From assembly GCA_945878845.1 (NCBI GenBank), contig CAMCUB010000019.1, positions 1 to 61,548 of the forward strand: a stretch of 61,548 nucleotides of DNA. Reading direction: 5' to 3'. Position numbers and translations under genes: made by a program. Positions 1-9,314 of this stretch are shown here, piece by piece. How positions within the stretch are numbered: position 1 is the stretch's first letter; every line of letters starts with the position of its first letter. Origin of the DNA: Erythrobacter sanguineus (GTDB lineage Bacteria > Pseudomonadota > Alphaproteobacteria > Sphingomonadales > Sphingomonadaceae). The notes beneath the pieces are model-generated. The model made no database searches and was not told the origin of the DNA. It saw only the letters and a program-made list of their open reading frames with translations.

Positions 1-137
1 CGTGAGGCGCACCCTAACCATTGCAATCATCTCCTAGCTTGCGGGTCACACTGCCGAGGACCCCTTACGGGTTGTTTCCTATACGTTACCCAATCCGCCT
101 AGGAAACTCGAAATAATCATCTAAACTCTTGATTTTA

Positions 138-214
138 TGGCGCGCCCGGCAGGACTCGAACCTGCTGCCTCAAGATTAGAAGTCTCGCGCTCTATCCAGA
201 TGAGCTACGGGCGC
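138..214 (-). tRNA. tRNA-Arg (anticodon UCU)
   Basis: Read on the minus strand, a full cloverleaf can be drawn: the 7-bp acceptor stem GCGCCCG/CGGGCGC, a D arm, the anticodon stem CGAGA/TCTTG closing the loop CTTCTAA (anticodon TCT), and a T arm GCAGG-TTCGAGT-CCTGC. A discriminator G and an encoded CCA end follow. The 137 bases downstream hold no recognisable gene, and no integrase is nearby although tRNA 3' ends are common integration sites. Confidence 0.96.
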
Positions 215-277
215 GCAACGCAAGGGGGCCATTAGCGTGCTTTGCGCGCTAAGGGAATCGCGCTAACCGTTCGGGCG

Positions 278-1171
278 ATGGAAAACACCGCTTCAGCCGA
301 TCACGCCCCCGATCCCGCAGCCGCTTTCGACCGCGATTCCACCGACGGGATCGTCGCGACCAGCCATGCGCCGGTGACGTTCCGCTACTACGATCTGGTG
401 ATGGCGGGGTTCGTCACCATCCTGCTGCTCTCCAACATCATCGGCGCGGCCAAGCTGACCTATGTGAGCGTGCCGTTCTGGCCCCAAGGCTGGTGGCCCG
501 CGCCGGGTGGCACCTTCATCTATGGCGCGGGGATCCTGTTCTTCCCGCTGGGCTACGTCATCGGCGACGTGCTGACCGAGATCTACGGTTTTGCCAAAGC
601 GCGCCGAGTGATCTGGGTGGGCACTGCGGCGATGCTCTTTCTGGCGTTCATGTCCTACGTCGTGACTGCCCTTCCCCCGTTCGACGGTTGGGAGTGCGCC
701 GCCAGCGGCTTCGGGGGCGAGCGTCCGGTCACTTCCAACACCAACCCCGCGATCCCCGGCGGCGCGATCTGCCAGAGCACCTACGAAAGCGTGTTCGGCT
801 CGACCTGGCGCATCGTCGTCGCCTCGATCGTCGCGTTCTGGGCGGGCGAGTTCGTCAATTCCTTCGTGCTTGCCAAGATGAAGGTCTGGACCAAGGGCCG
901 CGTCCTGTGGAGCCGCACTATCGGCTCGACCTTCTTCGGCCAGGCGGTCGACAGCCTGATCTTCTACCCCGTCGCCTTCCTCGGCATCTGGACGACTGAG
1001 GCGGTGCTGACCGTGATGGTCACCAACTGGGCGCTGAAGGTAGTTTGGGAAGCGGTGCTGACGCCGGTAACCTATGTGGTGGTGAACCGCCTGAAGAAGG
1101 CCGAGGGCGTCGATCTCTACGACATCGAAACCGATTTCTCGCCCTTCGGCAGCGAGCAAAAACGCGCCTAG
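278..1171 (+). CDS. Queuosine precursor transporter (YhhQ/QueT-like, DUF165)
   Basis: A polytopic inner-membrane protein of 297 residues with about six or seven hydrophobic segments. The early segment reads LLLSNIIGAAK and is followed by the hallmark FFPLGYVIGDVLTEIYGF of the YhhQ family, which imports queuosine precursors for tRNA modification. The frame opens at a TTG at 242, but the ATG at 278 gives a normal hydrophilic N-terminus and is preferred; no strong ribosome binding site precedes either. The last bases overlap the convergent ppx by 4 nt. The family is clear; the exact substrate is inferred from it. Confidence 0.88.
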   Translation: MENTASADHAPDPAAAFDRDSTDGIVATSHAPVTFRYYDLVMAGFVTILLLSNIIGAAKLTYVSVPFWPQGWWPAPGGTFIYGAGILFFPLGYVIGDVLTEIYGFAKARRVIWVGTAAMLFLAFMSYVVTALPPFDGWECAASGFGGERPVTSNTNPAIPGGAICQSTYESVFGSTWRIVVASIVAFWAGEFVNSFVLAKMKVWTKGRVLWSRTIGSTFFGQAVDSLIFYPVAFLGIWTTEAVLTVMVTNWALKVVWEAVLTPVTYVVVNRLKKAEGVDLYDIETDFSPFGSEQKRA

Positions 1172-2709
1172 AGCACGATTTCGTCGACTATATCGACCCG
1201 CCAACCGAGCCCCAACCGGCCCGCGAGCAGCTTCATGTCCTTCTCGGTCGGCGCGCCGAACAGGGCGGCGTGGCTGGCGGCGAGTTCAAGCACCAGCGTG
1301 CCTTCCTCCACCCTGAGCCGGCTGACCTCGAGCGAGCGTGGGCTTTGTGCGCCGAGCCGGCGCGCGAGGCGCAACGCAAGGCCCCAGCGCACCGCCTCCT
1401 CGAGCGCCTCTTCGCTGGCGAGCGCGCGGACTTCGGCGGGGAACGAAAGCTGGTTGCCATTGGCCGCCACGGCCGCGGCGAGCATCGCGCGGCCCTTGCC
1501 GTCGACGCCGATCCAGCGCTTGTGCAGCGCCCAGTTGATCGCTTGCGGCAAGCGGATATTGGGCTCGATCTGCATCGAGGCGAGCGCGAGCATGGTCGCC
1601 GCCAAGCGCAGGCGCTCCGAGCCATGGTCGCGCGCGGGCGCTGCGTCCAATGTCCATGCCGCCATGCGTGTCGCCAGCTGCGGCTGGGTGCCGCGCTGGC
1701 TGGCGAACACCGCCACCCCGGCCAGCAGCGGGTCCTGCGAGCGGGTGTGCTCGGGCAGGCGATCGTAAAGCAGCCCCTCGCGCAGGCCCCACGCGGAAAA
1801 CACCACACGCTTCGGCGCCAGCCGGGCGAGCAGCGCCGCCAGCAGCACCGCGGCATCGGGCAATTTTTCGGCGCGCATCGTGCTGATGCGCTCGCGGGTC
1901 TTGAGCGCGTCGCTCTCGGTCGCCGACAGGGAAAGCGCCAGTTCTTGCGCGCCCGCGGCATCGAGTTCGAACCCGTGCGGATCGCTCAAAGGCCAGCCGC
2001 GCGAGGCCATCGCATAGACCGCCATCGCCCGCCACGTGCCGCCGACCAGATAGAGCGCGCCATTCTCGGCAGGCGGATTGGCGGAAAGGTCCCAGCCCGC
2101 CTTGCGGATCGCCTTGTCGAGCGACTTCTTCATCTCGGCGCCGTTGCCTCTGCCTGCCTTGCCGCGATGTTCGGGCAGGCGCAGCGTGCCCAGCGGGAGC
2201 GAGCTTGCCCCCTCGCAGGCCCCGCCCGCAACCCGCACCAGCTCGAGGCTCCCGCCGCCGAGGTCGGCGACGATCCCGTTCGCGTCGGGGAAGGCGCCGA
2301 TCACGCCGTGGGCGCTGAGCAGCGCTTCCTCCTCGCCCGAGATCACCCGCGGATTGAGCCCGATCGAGCGCAGCTGTGCGACGAATTCCGGGCCGTTGGC
2401 GGCATCGCGCACCGCTGCGGTGGCGACGGTTTCGATATCCTTGATGCCCATGTCGGCGAGCAACAGCGCAAAGCGTCTGAGCCCCCGCAGCGCCAGCGCC
2501 ATTGCCTCGTCGGCGAGCCTGCCGGTCGCGGCAATCTCGCGCCCGAGCTTGGCGGTGACCTTCTCGTTCAACAGCACCGTGGGCGCGCGCATCGTGCCGC
2601 CATAGACGACAAGGCGCACCGTGTTAGAACCGATATCGATGATCGCGCGCTCCGCCCCTGCGCCGCCGATCGCGCCCGGGCGGTCTGCCCGCCGCCTGCT
2701 CCAGATCAT
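1168..2709 (-). CDS. ppx: Exopolyphosphatase / Ppx-GppA family phosphatase
   Basis: A 513-residue cytoplasmic phosphohydrolase of the ASKHA fold that releases phosphate from polyphosphate or hydrolyses pppGpp. Residues 20-35 carry the family's first phosphate-binding loop (IIDIGSNTVRLVVYGG), and a second glycine-rich loop, ADLGGGSLELV, lies near residue 150. The C-terminal third is the helical domain seen in long Ppx proteins. Its ATG overlaps the ppk1 stop by 4 nt (ATGA), so the two are translationally coupled: synthesis and breakdown of polyphosphate from one message. GppA-type activity cannot be excluded. Confidence 0.9.
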   Translation of the reverse strand: MIWSRRRADRPGAIGGAGAERAIIDIGSNTVRLVVYGGTMRAPTVLLNEKVTAKLGREIAATGRLADEAMALALRGLRRFALLLADMGIKDIETVATAAVRDAANGPEFVAQLRSIGLNPRVISGEEEALLSAHGVIGAFPDANGIVADLGGGSLELVRVAGGACEGASSLPLGTLRLPEHRGKAGRGNGAEMKKSLDKAIRKAGWDLSANPPAENGALYLVGGTWRAMAVYAMASRGWPLSDPHGFELDAAGAQELALSLSATESDALKTRERISTMRAEKLPDAAVLLAALLARLAPKRVVFSAWGLREGLLYDRLPEHTRSQDPLLAGVAVFASQRGTQPQLATRMAAWTLDAAPARDHGSERLRLAATMLALASMQIEPNIRLPQAINWALHKRWIGVDGKGRAMLAAAVAANGNQLSFPAEVRALASEEALEEAVRWGLALRLARRLGAQSPRSLEVSRLRVEEGTLVLELAASHAALFGAPTEKDMKLLAGRLGLGWRVDIVDEIVL

Positions 2710-4922
2710 GCCACCGCGCCCCTGCGCAGCGACAGCTTGGGCACGGCGCCCGCCTCAAGCGCCCCGCCGCGCCCCGAAAGCGAGGGGTTGGTCATGAAAT
2801 AGCGGTGGCAATTGAACGGCTTAGCACCCGCCTCCAGCTCGACCCGCGAATAGCTGCCATCGGGATGCAGCCACCAGCTCTGCTCGCTGTCGAGCATGTT
2901 GGCGAGCAGCACCTGCTGGAGCACCTGATCGTGGACTGTGCGGTTGAGAACAGGAATCAGCGTCTCGACCCGGCGGTCGAGATTGCGGCTCATCATGTCG
3001 GCAGAGGCGATGAACACCGCCGCATGGGCGCTCGGCATCGGGTGGCCATTGGCGAAGGCATAGATGCGGCTGTGTTCGAGAAAGCGCCCGATGATCGACT
3101 TGACCCGGATGTTTTCGGAAAGCCCCGCGATCCCCGGCCGCAGGCAGCAGATGCCGCGCACCACCAGTTCGACCTGCACCCCGGCATTGCTGGCGGCATA
3201 AAGCCGGTCAATCATGCCTTCATCGGTGAGCTGGTTGCACTTCAACCAGATCGCGGCTGCCTTGCCCTTTTGGGCATTGGCGATCTCGGTATCGATGCGG
3301 GCATAGATTTCCTGCCGCAGATCGATCGGCGCGATGTGCAACCGCTCGAGCGCGTGGGGCTCGACATAGCCGGTGACGAAGTTGAACATCTTGGCCGCAT
3401 CGCGCCCCATCTTGGGGTCGGCGGTGAAGAAGCTGAGGTCGGTGTAGATCTTGGCGGTGACGGGGTGGTAGTTGCCGGTGCCGAAGTGGCAATAGGTGCG
3501 GAACCCCTCACCCTCGCGCCGGACCACCATCGCCACCTTGGCGTGGGTCTTCCAGTCGGTGAAGCCGTAGATCACCTGCACGCCGGCGCGTTCGAGCTTG
3601 CTGGCCCATTGCAGGTTCTGCTCCTCGTCGAAGCGGGCCTTGAGTTCCACCACCGCGGTGACCGACTTGCCAGCCTCGGCCGCCTCGATCAGCGCGCCGA
3701 TCACTGCCGACTGGGAGCCTGCGCGGTAGAGCGTCTGCTTGATCGCCACCACATCGGGGTCGGCCGCCGCCTGACGCAGGAAATCGACCACCACCTCGAA
3801 GCTTTCATAGGGGTGGTGGATGACGATGTCTTTCTCGCGGATCGCCGAGAACACGTCCCCGTCATGCTCGCGGATGCGTTCGGGCAGGCGCGGGGAATAG
3901 GCGTCAAACTTGAGGTCGGGCCGATCCTCGCGGACGATTTCGGCAAGGCCGTCGATGCCGATCATGCCATCGGTCTTGATCAGCGCGGCCTGGTTGATGC
4001 CGAGCTGGTCGAGCAGCAGGGCTTCGGCGGCGGGATCGAAATCCTCCTCGATCTCGAGCTGGATCACCTGGCCCCGGCGGCGGCGCTGGATCGCGCTGCG
4101 GAAGGTGCGCACGAGGTCCTCGGCCTCTTCGGCGATCTCGATGTCGCTGTCGCGCAGCACCCGGAACAGCCCGTCACCCTGAATCGCGAAGCCCGGGAAC
4201 AGCGCTTCGGCATAGCGCTGGATCAGCCGCGCGATCGACATGTAGAGCACCCCGCCCTTGCCCGAGCCGACGCCGGTCACCGTGTCGGGCACGCGCACAA
4301 AGCGCGGCAGCGCGCTGGGGATCAGCACCATCTCGATCAGCTGCTCGCCCGTCGCGTCGCGGGTCAGGGTGAAGAGCAGGCCCATGCCTTCGTTCTGGAC
4401 GAAGGGGAACGGGTGCGCAGGGTCGAGCGCCTGCGGGGTGATGATCGGCAGGATCTCGTTGAGGAAGTAGCTCTTGAGCCACTTGTGCACCTCGGGGCTA
4501 ACGCGTTCCTCGTCGGCGACGTGGATGTCGGCCTCGGCGAGCCCGGTGCGCAAGCTGCGCCAGATCGCCTGCTGGCGCTGCGAGAGGATCGCGAGCGTAT
4601 CGCGGATCGCGGTCAGCTGCTGCGCCGGGGAACGGCCGTCAATCGAAGGCGCCTCAAAGCCGCGCTGCACTTGCCCCACGAGCCCGGCGACGCGGATCAT
4701 CATGAATTCATCGAGATTGCTGCCCGAAATCGAGAGGAACCGGACGCGTTCCAGCAGCGGATAGGCCTCGTTGCAGGCCTCGGCGAGGACGCGCTGGTTG
4801 AACTGGAGCCAAGAAAGCTCGCGGTTGAAATAATGGGATTCGTCCGGCCCCAGAACCGCCATCTGGGTGGTGCCCGCCGCGCCTGCGGGCGCGGGGTCTG
4901 TGCCGGTCGGTGATGTGCTCAT
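2706..4922 (-). CDS. ppk1: Polyphosphate kinase 1
   Basis: PPK1 of 738 residues, which polymerises the ATP gamma-phosphate into polyphosphate. The N-terminal domain starts with the typical YFNRELSWLQFNQRVL. The catalytic core includes HFGTGNYHPVTAKIYTDLSF, whose histidine is the autophosphorylated residue in the family, and a second conserved histidine lies in the C2 domain (LEHSRIYAFANG). The start at 4922 is chosen because AGGGAAG sits 3-9 nt upstream; the frame stays open to 5000, but that stretch is arginine-rich and unlike PPK1. It heads the ppk1-ppx pair. Confidence 0.95.
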   Translation of the reverse strand: MSTSPTGTDPAPAGAAGTTQMAVLGPDESHYFNRELSWLQFNQRVLAEACNEAYPLLERVRFLSISGSNLDEFMMIRVAGLVGQVQRGFEAPSIDGRSPAQQLTAIRDTLAILSQRQQAIWRSLRTGLAEADIHVADEERVSPEVHKWLKSYFLNEILPIITPQALDPAHPFPFVQNEGMGLLFTLTRDATGEQLIEMVLIPSALPRFVRVPDTVTGVGSGKGGVLYMSIARLIQRYAEALFPGFAIQGDGLFRVLRDSDIEIAEEAEDLVRTFRSAIQRRRRGQVIQLEIEEDFDPAAEALLLDQLGINQAALIKTDGMIGIDGLAEIVREDRPDLKFDAYSPRLPERIREHDGDVFSAIREKDIVIHHPYESFEVVVDFLRQAAADPDVVAIKQTLYRAGSQSAVIGALIEAAEAGKSVTAVVELKARFDEEQNLQWASKLERAGVQVIYGFTDWKTHAKVAMVVRREGEGFRTYCHFGTGNYHPVTAKIYTDLSFFTADPKMGRDAAKMFNFVTGYVEPHALERLHIAPIDLRQEIYARIDTEIANAQKGKAAAIWLKCNQLTDEGMIDRLYAASNAGVQVELVVRGICCLRPGIAGLSENIRVKSIIGRFLEHSRIYAFANGHPMPSAHAAVFIASADMMSRNLDRRVETLIPVLNRTVHDQVLQQVLLANMLDSEQSWWLHPDGSYSRVELEAGAKPFNCHRYFMTNPSLSGRGGALEAGAVPKLSLRRGAVA

Positions 4923-5088
4923 CGCTTCCCTGTCCCGCCTGTGGCCGCGCTGATGCGGCCCAAGCCTTGTCTTGCGCGCCATGATGCGCCGGGCGCGCAT
5001 GTGTTCGCAAGCGGCTTATGTGTAAATGCGGATCGGGGGATTGTCACATATTCGTCAACGTATGGCGCGCCTTGTGGGGCGGCCTGCC
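4923..5088. other. ppk1 upstream region with weak Pho-box-like repeat
   Basis: This gap separates virB11 from ppk1 and should hold the leftward ppk1 promoter. At 5041-5058, plus strand, lies TTGTCACATATTCGTCAA, a 7-4-7 repeat with partial identity (5/7 and 4/7) to CTGTCAT. It points away from ppk1, so a role is doubtful. No terminator is obvious. Confidence 0.3.
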
Positions 5089-6099
5089 TCACACCAAGGA
5101 CCGGCTGTCGGCGATGGCCGTGATCCCGCGCTTGCCGTTGGCATCGCGGCCCAGTTGCACGAGCACGTCGATCACGCTCGCGGCATAGGCGATGGTGTCC
5201 GAACGGGTGAGGCCGATGCCGGTCTGCATCACCATCAGCGAAAGCTGCTCGAGCGCGCCGCGCAGGGAGTTGGCGTGGATCGTCGAGAAGCTGCCCGGGT
5301 GCCCGGTGTTGATCGCGCGCAGGAAGCTGACGCTCTCAGCGCCGCGCAGCTCGCCCAGCACGATGCGATCGGGGCGCAGGCGCAGCGCGGCTTGCAGCAA
5401 TTCGTTGGCGGTGACCTTGGCCTCGCCGAGCTCGCCCTTGACCGCGACAAGACCGACGGCGTTCTCGCCCGGGAATTTGAGTTCCGGCGTATCTTCGACC
5501 AACACCACGCGCTCCTCACCCGGAATCTCGCCGAGCATGGCGTTGAGGAAGGTCGTCTTGCCGGTGCTGGTGCCGCCCGAGATCAGGATCGTGCGCCGCG
5601 CGCGGATCGCGGCGCGCAGGTAAGCGATCGGCTGGGCCTGCGGATCGGGCAGGTCGAACTGCATCTCGCCCACCAGCGGCCCAGTGTCATAGGCATCCAA
5701 GGGCAGATCGAGGCGGCGGTGGCGGCGGATCGCCATCACCCAATGCTTGCGGCTCGCGGGCGGCCCGCAGAACTGCACGCGCGCGCCATCGGGCAGAGTC
5801 GCACCGAGCAAGGGGTGCTCGCGGTTGATCCCCTGGTGGCTGACCCGCGCCACCTGTTCGGCAAGGCGCTGCACCAGCCGGTCGTCGATCTCGGGCGTCT
5901 CGATGCGCTGCATGCCGGGGCTGGCGGCATCTTCGATCCACACCTCGCCCGGACGGTTGACCATGATCTCGGTCACGGTGTCGCGTTCGAGCCAGCGGCG
6001 GAAGGGCGCCAGATAGGCGTCGAGATAGACGCTGCGCTCGGCCGAAAGGGGCACTGCCGCCCCCTCGCCCTCGCCAATCCGGTGCACGTCCGCGCTCAC
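5089..6099 (-). CDS. virB11: T4SS ATPase VirB11
   Basis: Hexameric secretion ATPase at the cytoplasmic face of a type IV secretion system, 336 residues. The N-terminal domain contains TVTEIMVNRPGEVWIED. The RecA-like C-terminal half has Walker A SGGTSTGKTT, the Asp box VLVEDTPEL, Walker B-like RPDRIVLGELRGAE and the His box TGHPGSFSTIHAN. Translation appears to start at GTG 6099, five bases after the virB10 stop; a GTG four codons further in is an alternative. It is the last gene of the leftward virB operon. Confidence 0.93.
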   Translation of the reverse strand: MSADVHRIGEGEGAAVPLSAERSVYLDAYLAPFRRWLERDTVTEIMVNRPGEVWIEDAASPGMQRIETPEIDDRLVQRLAEQVARVSHQGINREHPLLGATLPDGARVQFCGPPASRKHWVMAIRRHRRLDLPLDAYDTGPLVGEMQFDLPDPQAQPIAYLRAAIRARRTILISGGTSTGKTTFLNAMLGEIPGEERVVLVEDTPELKFPGENAVGLVAVKGELGEAKVTANELLQAALRLRPDRIVLGELRGAESVSFLRAINTGHPGSFSTIHANSLRGALEQLSLMVMQTGIGLTRSDTIAYAASVIDVLVQLGRDANGKRGITAIADSRSLV

Positions 6100-6104
6100 A
6101 ATGT

Positions 6105-7256
6105 TCAGCCGCCGACTGCGGTGAAATCAAGATCGCGCGCGGTGTAGACGCGGATCGGTTCGCCCGCGCGCACCCGGATGGTGGGGCTGATCTGGCCTTG
6201 CGATTGCACCGCCGAGTTGGCCGCGTTCTGCGCGCTGCCTGACAGAATGGCGCCGCCGATCCCGCCGGTCGCCACCGCGCCAAGGCCGCCGACCACCGAC
6301 AGCAACAGACCCGAGCCGAAGCGCTTGAAGAAGTGGCTGTTGACGTCGCCCTCGATCCCCGTGGCCCCGTCAAAGCTGACCGCAGGCGAGGCGAGGTTGA
6401 CCGAGACGCCGTCGGGCCGGATCAGCCGCGTCCAGACAACATAGGCGCGGCGCTGGCCCTGCTCGACCCCTGCGCGGTACTGACCGATCAGGCGCGTGGA
6501 GCGCGGGACGAGCACGCGCTTGCCATCAAAGCTGCGCACGTCCTGATTGACCACGGCGCGGACATAGCCGGGCACATCGGTGTTGATCGCGGTCTCGAGG
6601 ATCGCGGGGATCAGCGTGCCCTCGGTCACGGTGGTCGAGGGGTTGCTCATGGCGCGTGCCTGTGCGGGCGCGCCGCCGACACCGCCGATGCTGCTGGCGA
6701 AAGCCGACGCGCCGCCGGTGCCGCCCGCCGCGCCTGCCGGGTTGGCGGGAGCGGGCGCAGCGGCCGGCGCGGCGACATTCACCCCGCGCGCCGAGCCGCC
6801 GTCGAAGGCAAGCATGGTGCTGCTATAGGGATTGGCCGAAGGCACGCTCACCGCCCCGGGATCGCCCGAATAGACCGGCGTCGGCGCGGGATCGGCCTGG
6901 AGCGCGACCGCCGGGGCGGGCGGCACTTGCGAGGGATCGCCCATCGGCTGGGCCGGCAGCATCACCGGCGCGGCGGCCTGCGGCTGGGTGACGGCGGGAT
7001 TGCCGATCCCCTGCGGCTCGGCCGTGCGCGCGGCGTTCATCGCCCAGAAGGTCACCGCGCCGAGCAGGCCGACCACGGCCACCCCTGCGGCGAGGCCCAC
7101 GCCGTCACCCTTGGCCTTGCGGTCGGTGACCGCAGGGAAGGCCGCGCGGCTGGCGAGGTCGATGATCTCGGCGGACTCGCGGGTGCGCGGATCGACCGTG
7201 CCCTCGTTACCTTCTCCGGAGCCCTTCTTGGGCGGCAAACGCATGGCCAGACGCAT
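6105..7256 (-). CDS. virB10: T4SS core-complex protein VirB10 (TrbI family)
   Basis: A 383-residue protein expected to span both membranes. A cytoplasmic N-terminus of about 50 residues is followed by one transmembrane helix (VGLLGAVTFWAMNAA), a Pro/Ala-rich periplasmic linker, and the conserved C-terminal TrbI domain (LIPAILETAINTDVPGYVRA, then VLVPRSTRLIGQYRAGVEQG). ATG 7256 is supported by AAGGAG at good spacing. In known systems VirB10 forms the outer-membrane core with VirB9 and VirB7; no virB7 lipoprotein gene is visible here. Confidence 0.93.
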   Translation of the reverse strand: MRLAMRLPPKKGSGEGNEGTVDPRTRESAEIIDLASRAAFPAVTDRKAKGDGVGLAAGVAVVGLLGAVTFWAMNAARTAEPQGIGNPAVTQPQAAAPVMLPAQPMGDPSQVPPAPAVALQADPAPTPVYSGDPGAVSVPSANPYSSTMLAFDGGSARGVNVAAPAAAPAPANPAGAAGGTGGASAFASSIGGVGGAPAQARAMSNPSTTVTEGTLIPAILETAINTDVPGYVRAVVNQDVRSFDGKRVLVPRSTRLIGQYRAGVEQGQRRAYVVWTRLIRPDGVSVNLASPAVSFDGATGIEGDVNSHFFKRFGSGLLLSVVGGLGAVATGGIGGAILSGSAQNAANSAVQSQGQISPTIRVRAGEPIRVYTARDLDFTAVGG

Positions 7257-7296
7257 CAGATGCTCTCCTTGGCAGACAGGTGGTTCACAGGATTAG

Positions 7297-8109
7297 TCAC
7301 TTCTTGCCGCCCTTGCGCGGGGCGGAAAGGCCGGCCTGCCGCGTGGACGGCGGCTTTGGCCCGGTATTGGTCAGCGTCGCGGTGTCGCGGCCCGAGCGCA
7401 GGACGATCTTTGCCGGCACCCCGTCGACAACCACGGTATCGCCACGGGTGGTGTAATTGACCGGTCCCTCGTCGCCTTCCGCATTGGTCACGAGGATCGC
7501 GGGGATCGGCGCGCCGGGGGCCCAGGTGAGGAACACCGCTTCGCCATCGTCATAGGTGCGCGAAGGCAGGAGCTCGGGCGTTCCCGCGCTCGCCCAGGCG
7601 AAGTTGAGCTTGGCCGGATCGGCCGGATTGGCGGCCCCAGCGGGCACACCGGTGGCCGGATCGGGCGCGGCGGCGGCAAGCTGCGCCTGCGCTTCGGCCT
7701 CGGCGATGGCAGCAAGGCGCGCTTCCTCGGCGGCTTTCTCAAGCTCGGGATAGCGGAACTGGAGGACGTAGAGCGCTGCGGACTTGGGGCTCGCCACCAG
7801 GTCGAACAGGTAGGTGCGCTTGTCGGTCACCACGGTCATGTTGGTGCGCGCGGCAGGCTCCAGCGGCTTCACGAAGATAATCGTCTGCGCCTTGTTGGGC
7901 TGCACCTGCCACGCCGCCGAATCCCCGATCGCGATGTTCTCGATGATCTCGTCGGGGGCGAACTTGATGGTGGTCTGCACCTTCACCCGCCCGTCGATGC
8001 GCACCACCGCGTCGGCATCATAGACAAGCGTCTGGAGCCGGCTGTCCTGCGCGGCAAGCGGGGCGGAAAGGGCTAGAGCGAGGCTCGCGAAGAGCACGGC
8101 GCGGGTCAT
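7297..8109 (-). CDS. virB9: T4SS core-complex protein VirB9 (TrbG family)
   Basis: A periplasmic/outer-membrane core component of 270 residues. A signal peptide (ALSAPLAAQ) is followed by the N-terminal VirB9 domain; the C-terminal domain includes PSRTYDDGEAVFLTW, a family hallmark, and LVTNAEGDEGPVNYTTRGDTV. An alanine-rich stretch of about 50 residues links the domains. The start ATG overlaps the virB6 stop by 4 nt, indicating coupling. The VirB8 normally encoded just before it is absent. Confidence 0.93.
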   Translation of the reverse strand: MTRAVLFASLALALSAPLAAQDSRLQTLVYDADAVVRIDGRVKVQTTIKFAPDEIIENIAIGDSAAWQVQPNKAQTIIFVKPLEPAARTNMTVVTDKRTYLFDLVASPKSAALYVLQFRYPELEKAAEEARLAAIAEAEAQAQLAAAAPDPATGVPAGAANPADPAKLNFAWASAGTPELLPSRTYDDGEAVFLTWAPGAPIPAILVTNAEGDEGPVNYTTRGDTVVVDGVPAKIVLRSGRDTATLTNTGPKPPSTRQAGLSAPRKGGKK

Positions 8110-9314
8110 TGATACGTCTCCGAAGGGGTCGTCGGCTTGGGGGCGGGCGCGGACGGGCCCGAGGAGGAAGTGGGCCGGAAGCGGTTGCCGATCCCGCGGG
8201 TGCGCGTCGTGCCTGCGCCAAGCGGAACGACTTGCCCGCCTCCGCTTGCGACATTGACCACGCGGGTATCGCGCACCGCGCCGCCATCGGTGCCGGTGTC
8301 ATTGGCGACCACCACCTGCGGCGGCGGCGCGACATCGGCGCGGCGCCCGCCCGCGGCGGCAGCGGCCATGGGAGCGACATTGGTGTTGCGCGGCGCGGTG
8401 CCCGTGGCTTGCGCAACGGGCACGGGGCGCGGGGGATCGGCGGGGCGCTCACGCTCCTTGGACGGCACGAGGCCGAACACCTGCCAGCCGGCGACCATCG
8501 TCCCGGCGACCTTCAGCGACAGCAGCATCAGCGCCATGTGCACCGCGCCGATGAGGAAGAAGGCCATCGCCGCCTGCTGGTCGATCTTGTCCGGCACCGC
8601 GACCAGCGCGGCAAGCACCGGGACCGACATCTCGAGCATGATCGACCCGCCCAGCACTGCGAAGAGCGGCGCAAGCGCCATCATCGTCAGCCCCTTGAGC
8701 CAGCCGGTGAACAGTCCGCGCGTGCCGTCGAACAGCGCCAGCACCACGAAGATCGGCCCCAGCGCCAGCAGCAGCGCCAGCGCGATGCGCGCGGTCACCA
8801 GCAGGCCCACCGTGCCCAGCAAGAGCAGCATCGCCCCCAGCCACATCATCCCCGGCGGGGAGAAGGCGCTGATGTTCGAGGTGTCCCCGCTCGCCTGCTG
8901 GATCGCGACGAACACCACGTCGAGCTTCTGCGCGAACACCAAGGTCGCGCTCTCGCCGCGCGTTCCGGTGAGGATCCCGGCGATCTGGTCGGGCCCGCCG
9001 ATGAAGATATTGTAGAACACGCTCGAGAAGGCGACGAAGCTGGTGGCGAAGGTCAGCACCAGCCCCAGCGTCATCATCTTGGGCACCAGCGCGCGCACCG
9101 AAATGTTCGAGCGGCCGAGCATCAGCGAGATGCCGAAGAAGCCGACGTAGAGCCCCAGCACGACGGTGAGCACGACGGCCAGCTGGCCATCATCCCCGAA
9201 CAGGCGGTTGAAGGCCTGCTCGGACACGCCGCTGGCGATGCAGTCGACCGCGGTCAGCGCCGCCGAGACGCCGGTGCCCATCGCCTGTGCGGCCTGGTCG
9301 CAGGTCGCGCTCAT
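8106..9314 (-). CDS. virB6: T4SS inner-membrane protein VirB6 (TrbL family)
   Basis: A polytopic membrane protein of 402 residues with at least five hydrophobic segments between about residues 45 and 300 (LTVVLGLYVGFFGISLML, LGAMLLLLGTVGLLVTARI, LLLALGPIFVVLALF), matching the VirB6/TrbL channel component. The last 100 residues are a hydrophilic Pro/Ala/Gly-rich tail. ATG 9314 overlaps the virB4 stop as ATGA and is preferred to a GTG at 9329. VirB6 usually contacts VirB8, which is missing. Confidence 0.88.
   Translation of the reverse strand: MSATCDQAAQAMGTGVSAALTAVDCIASGVSEQAFNRLFGDDGQLAVVLTVVLGLYVGFFGISLMLGRSNISVRALVPKMMTLGLVLTFATSFVAFSSVFYNIFIGGPDQIAGILTGTRGESATLVFAQKLDVVFVAIQQASGDTSNISAFSPPGMMWLGAMLLLLGTVGLLVTARIALALLLALGPIFVVLALFDGTRGLFTGWLKGLTMMALAPLFAVLGGSIMLEMSVPVLAALVAVPDKIDQQAAMAFFLIGAVHMALMLLSLKVAGTMVAGWQVFGLVPSKERERPADPPRPVPVAQATGTAPRNTNVAPMAAAAAGGRRADVAPPPQVVVANDTGTDGGAVRDTRVVNVASGGGQVVPLGAGTTRTRGIGNRFRPTSSSGPSAPAPKPTTPSETYQ

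Noticed and set aside
1..214. Integration site at the tRNA-Arg gene
   Set aside because: No integrase, no duplicated tRNA 3' end and no mobility gene found in the window.
2805..4913. 702-codon plus-strand frame opposite ppk1
   Set aside because: His/Asp/Arg-rich translation without any recognisable motif; it is the antisense shadow of a clear ppk1 in high-GC DNA.
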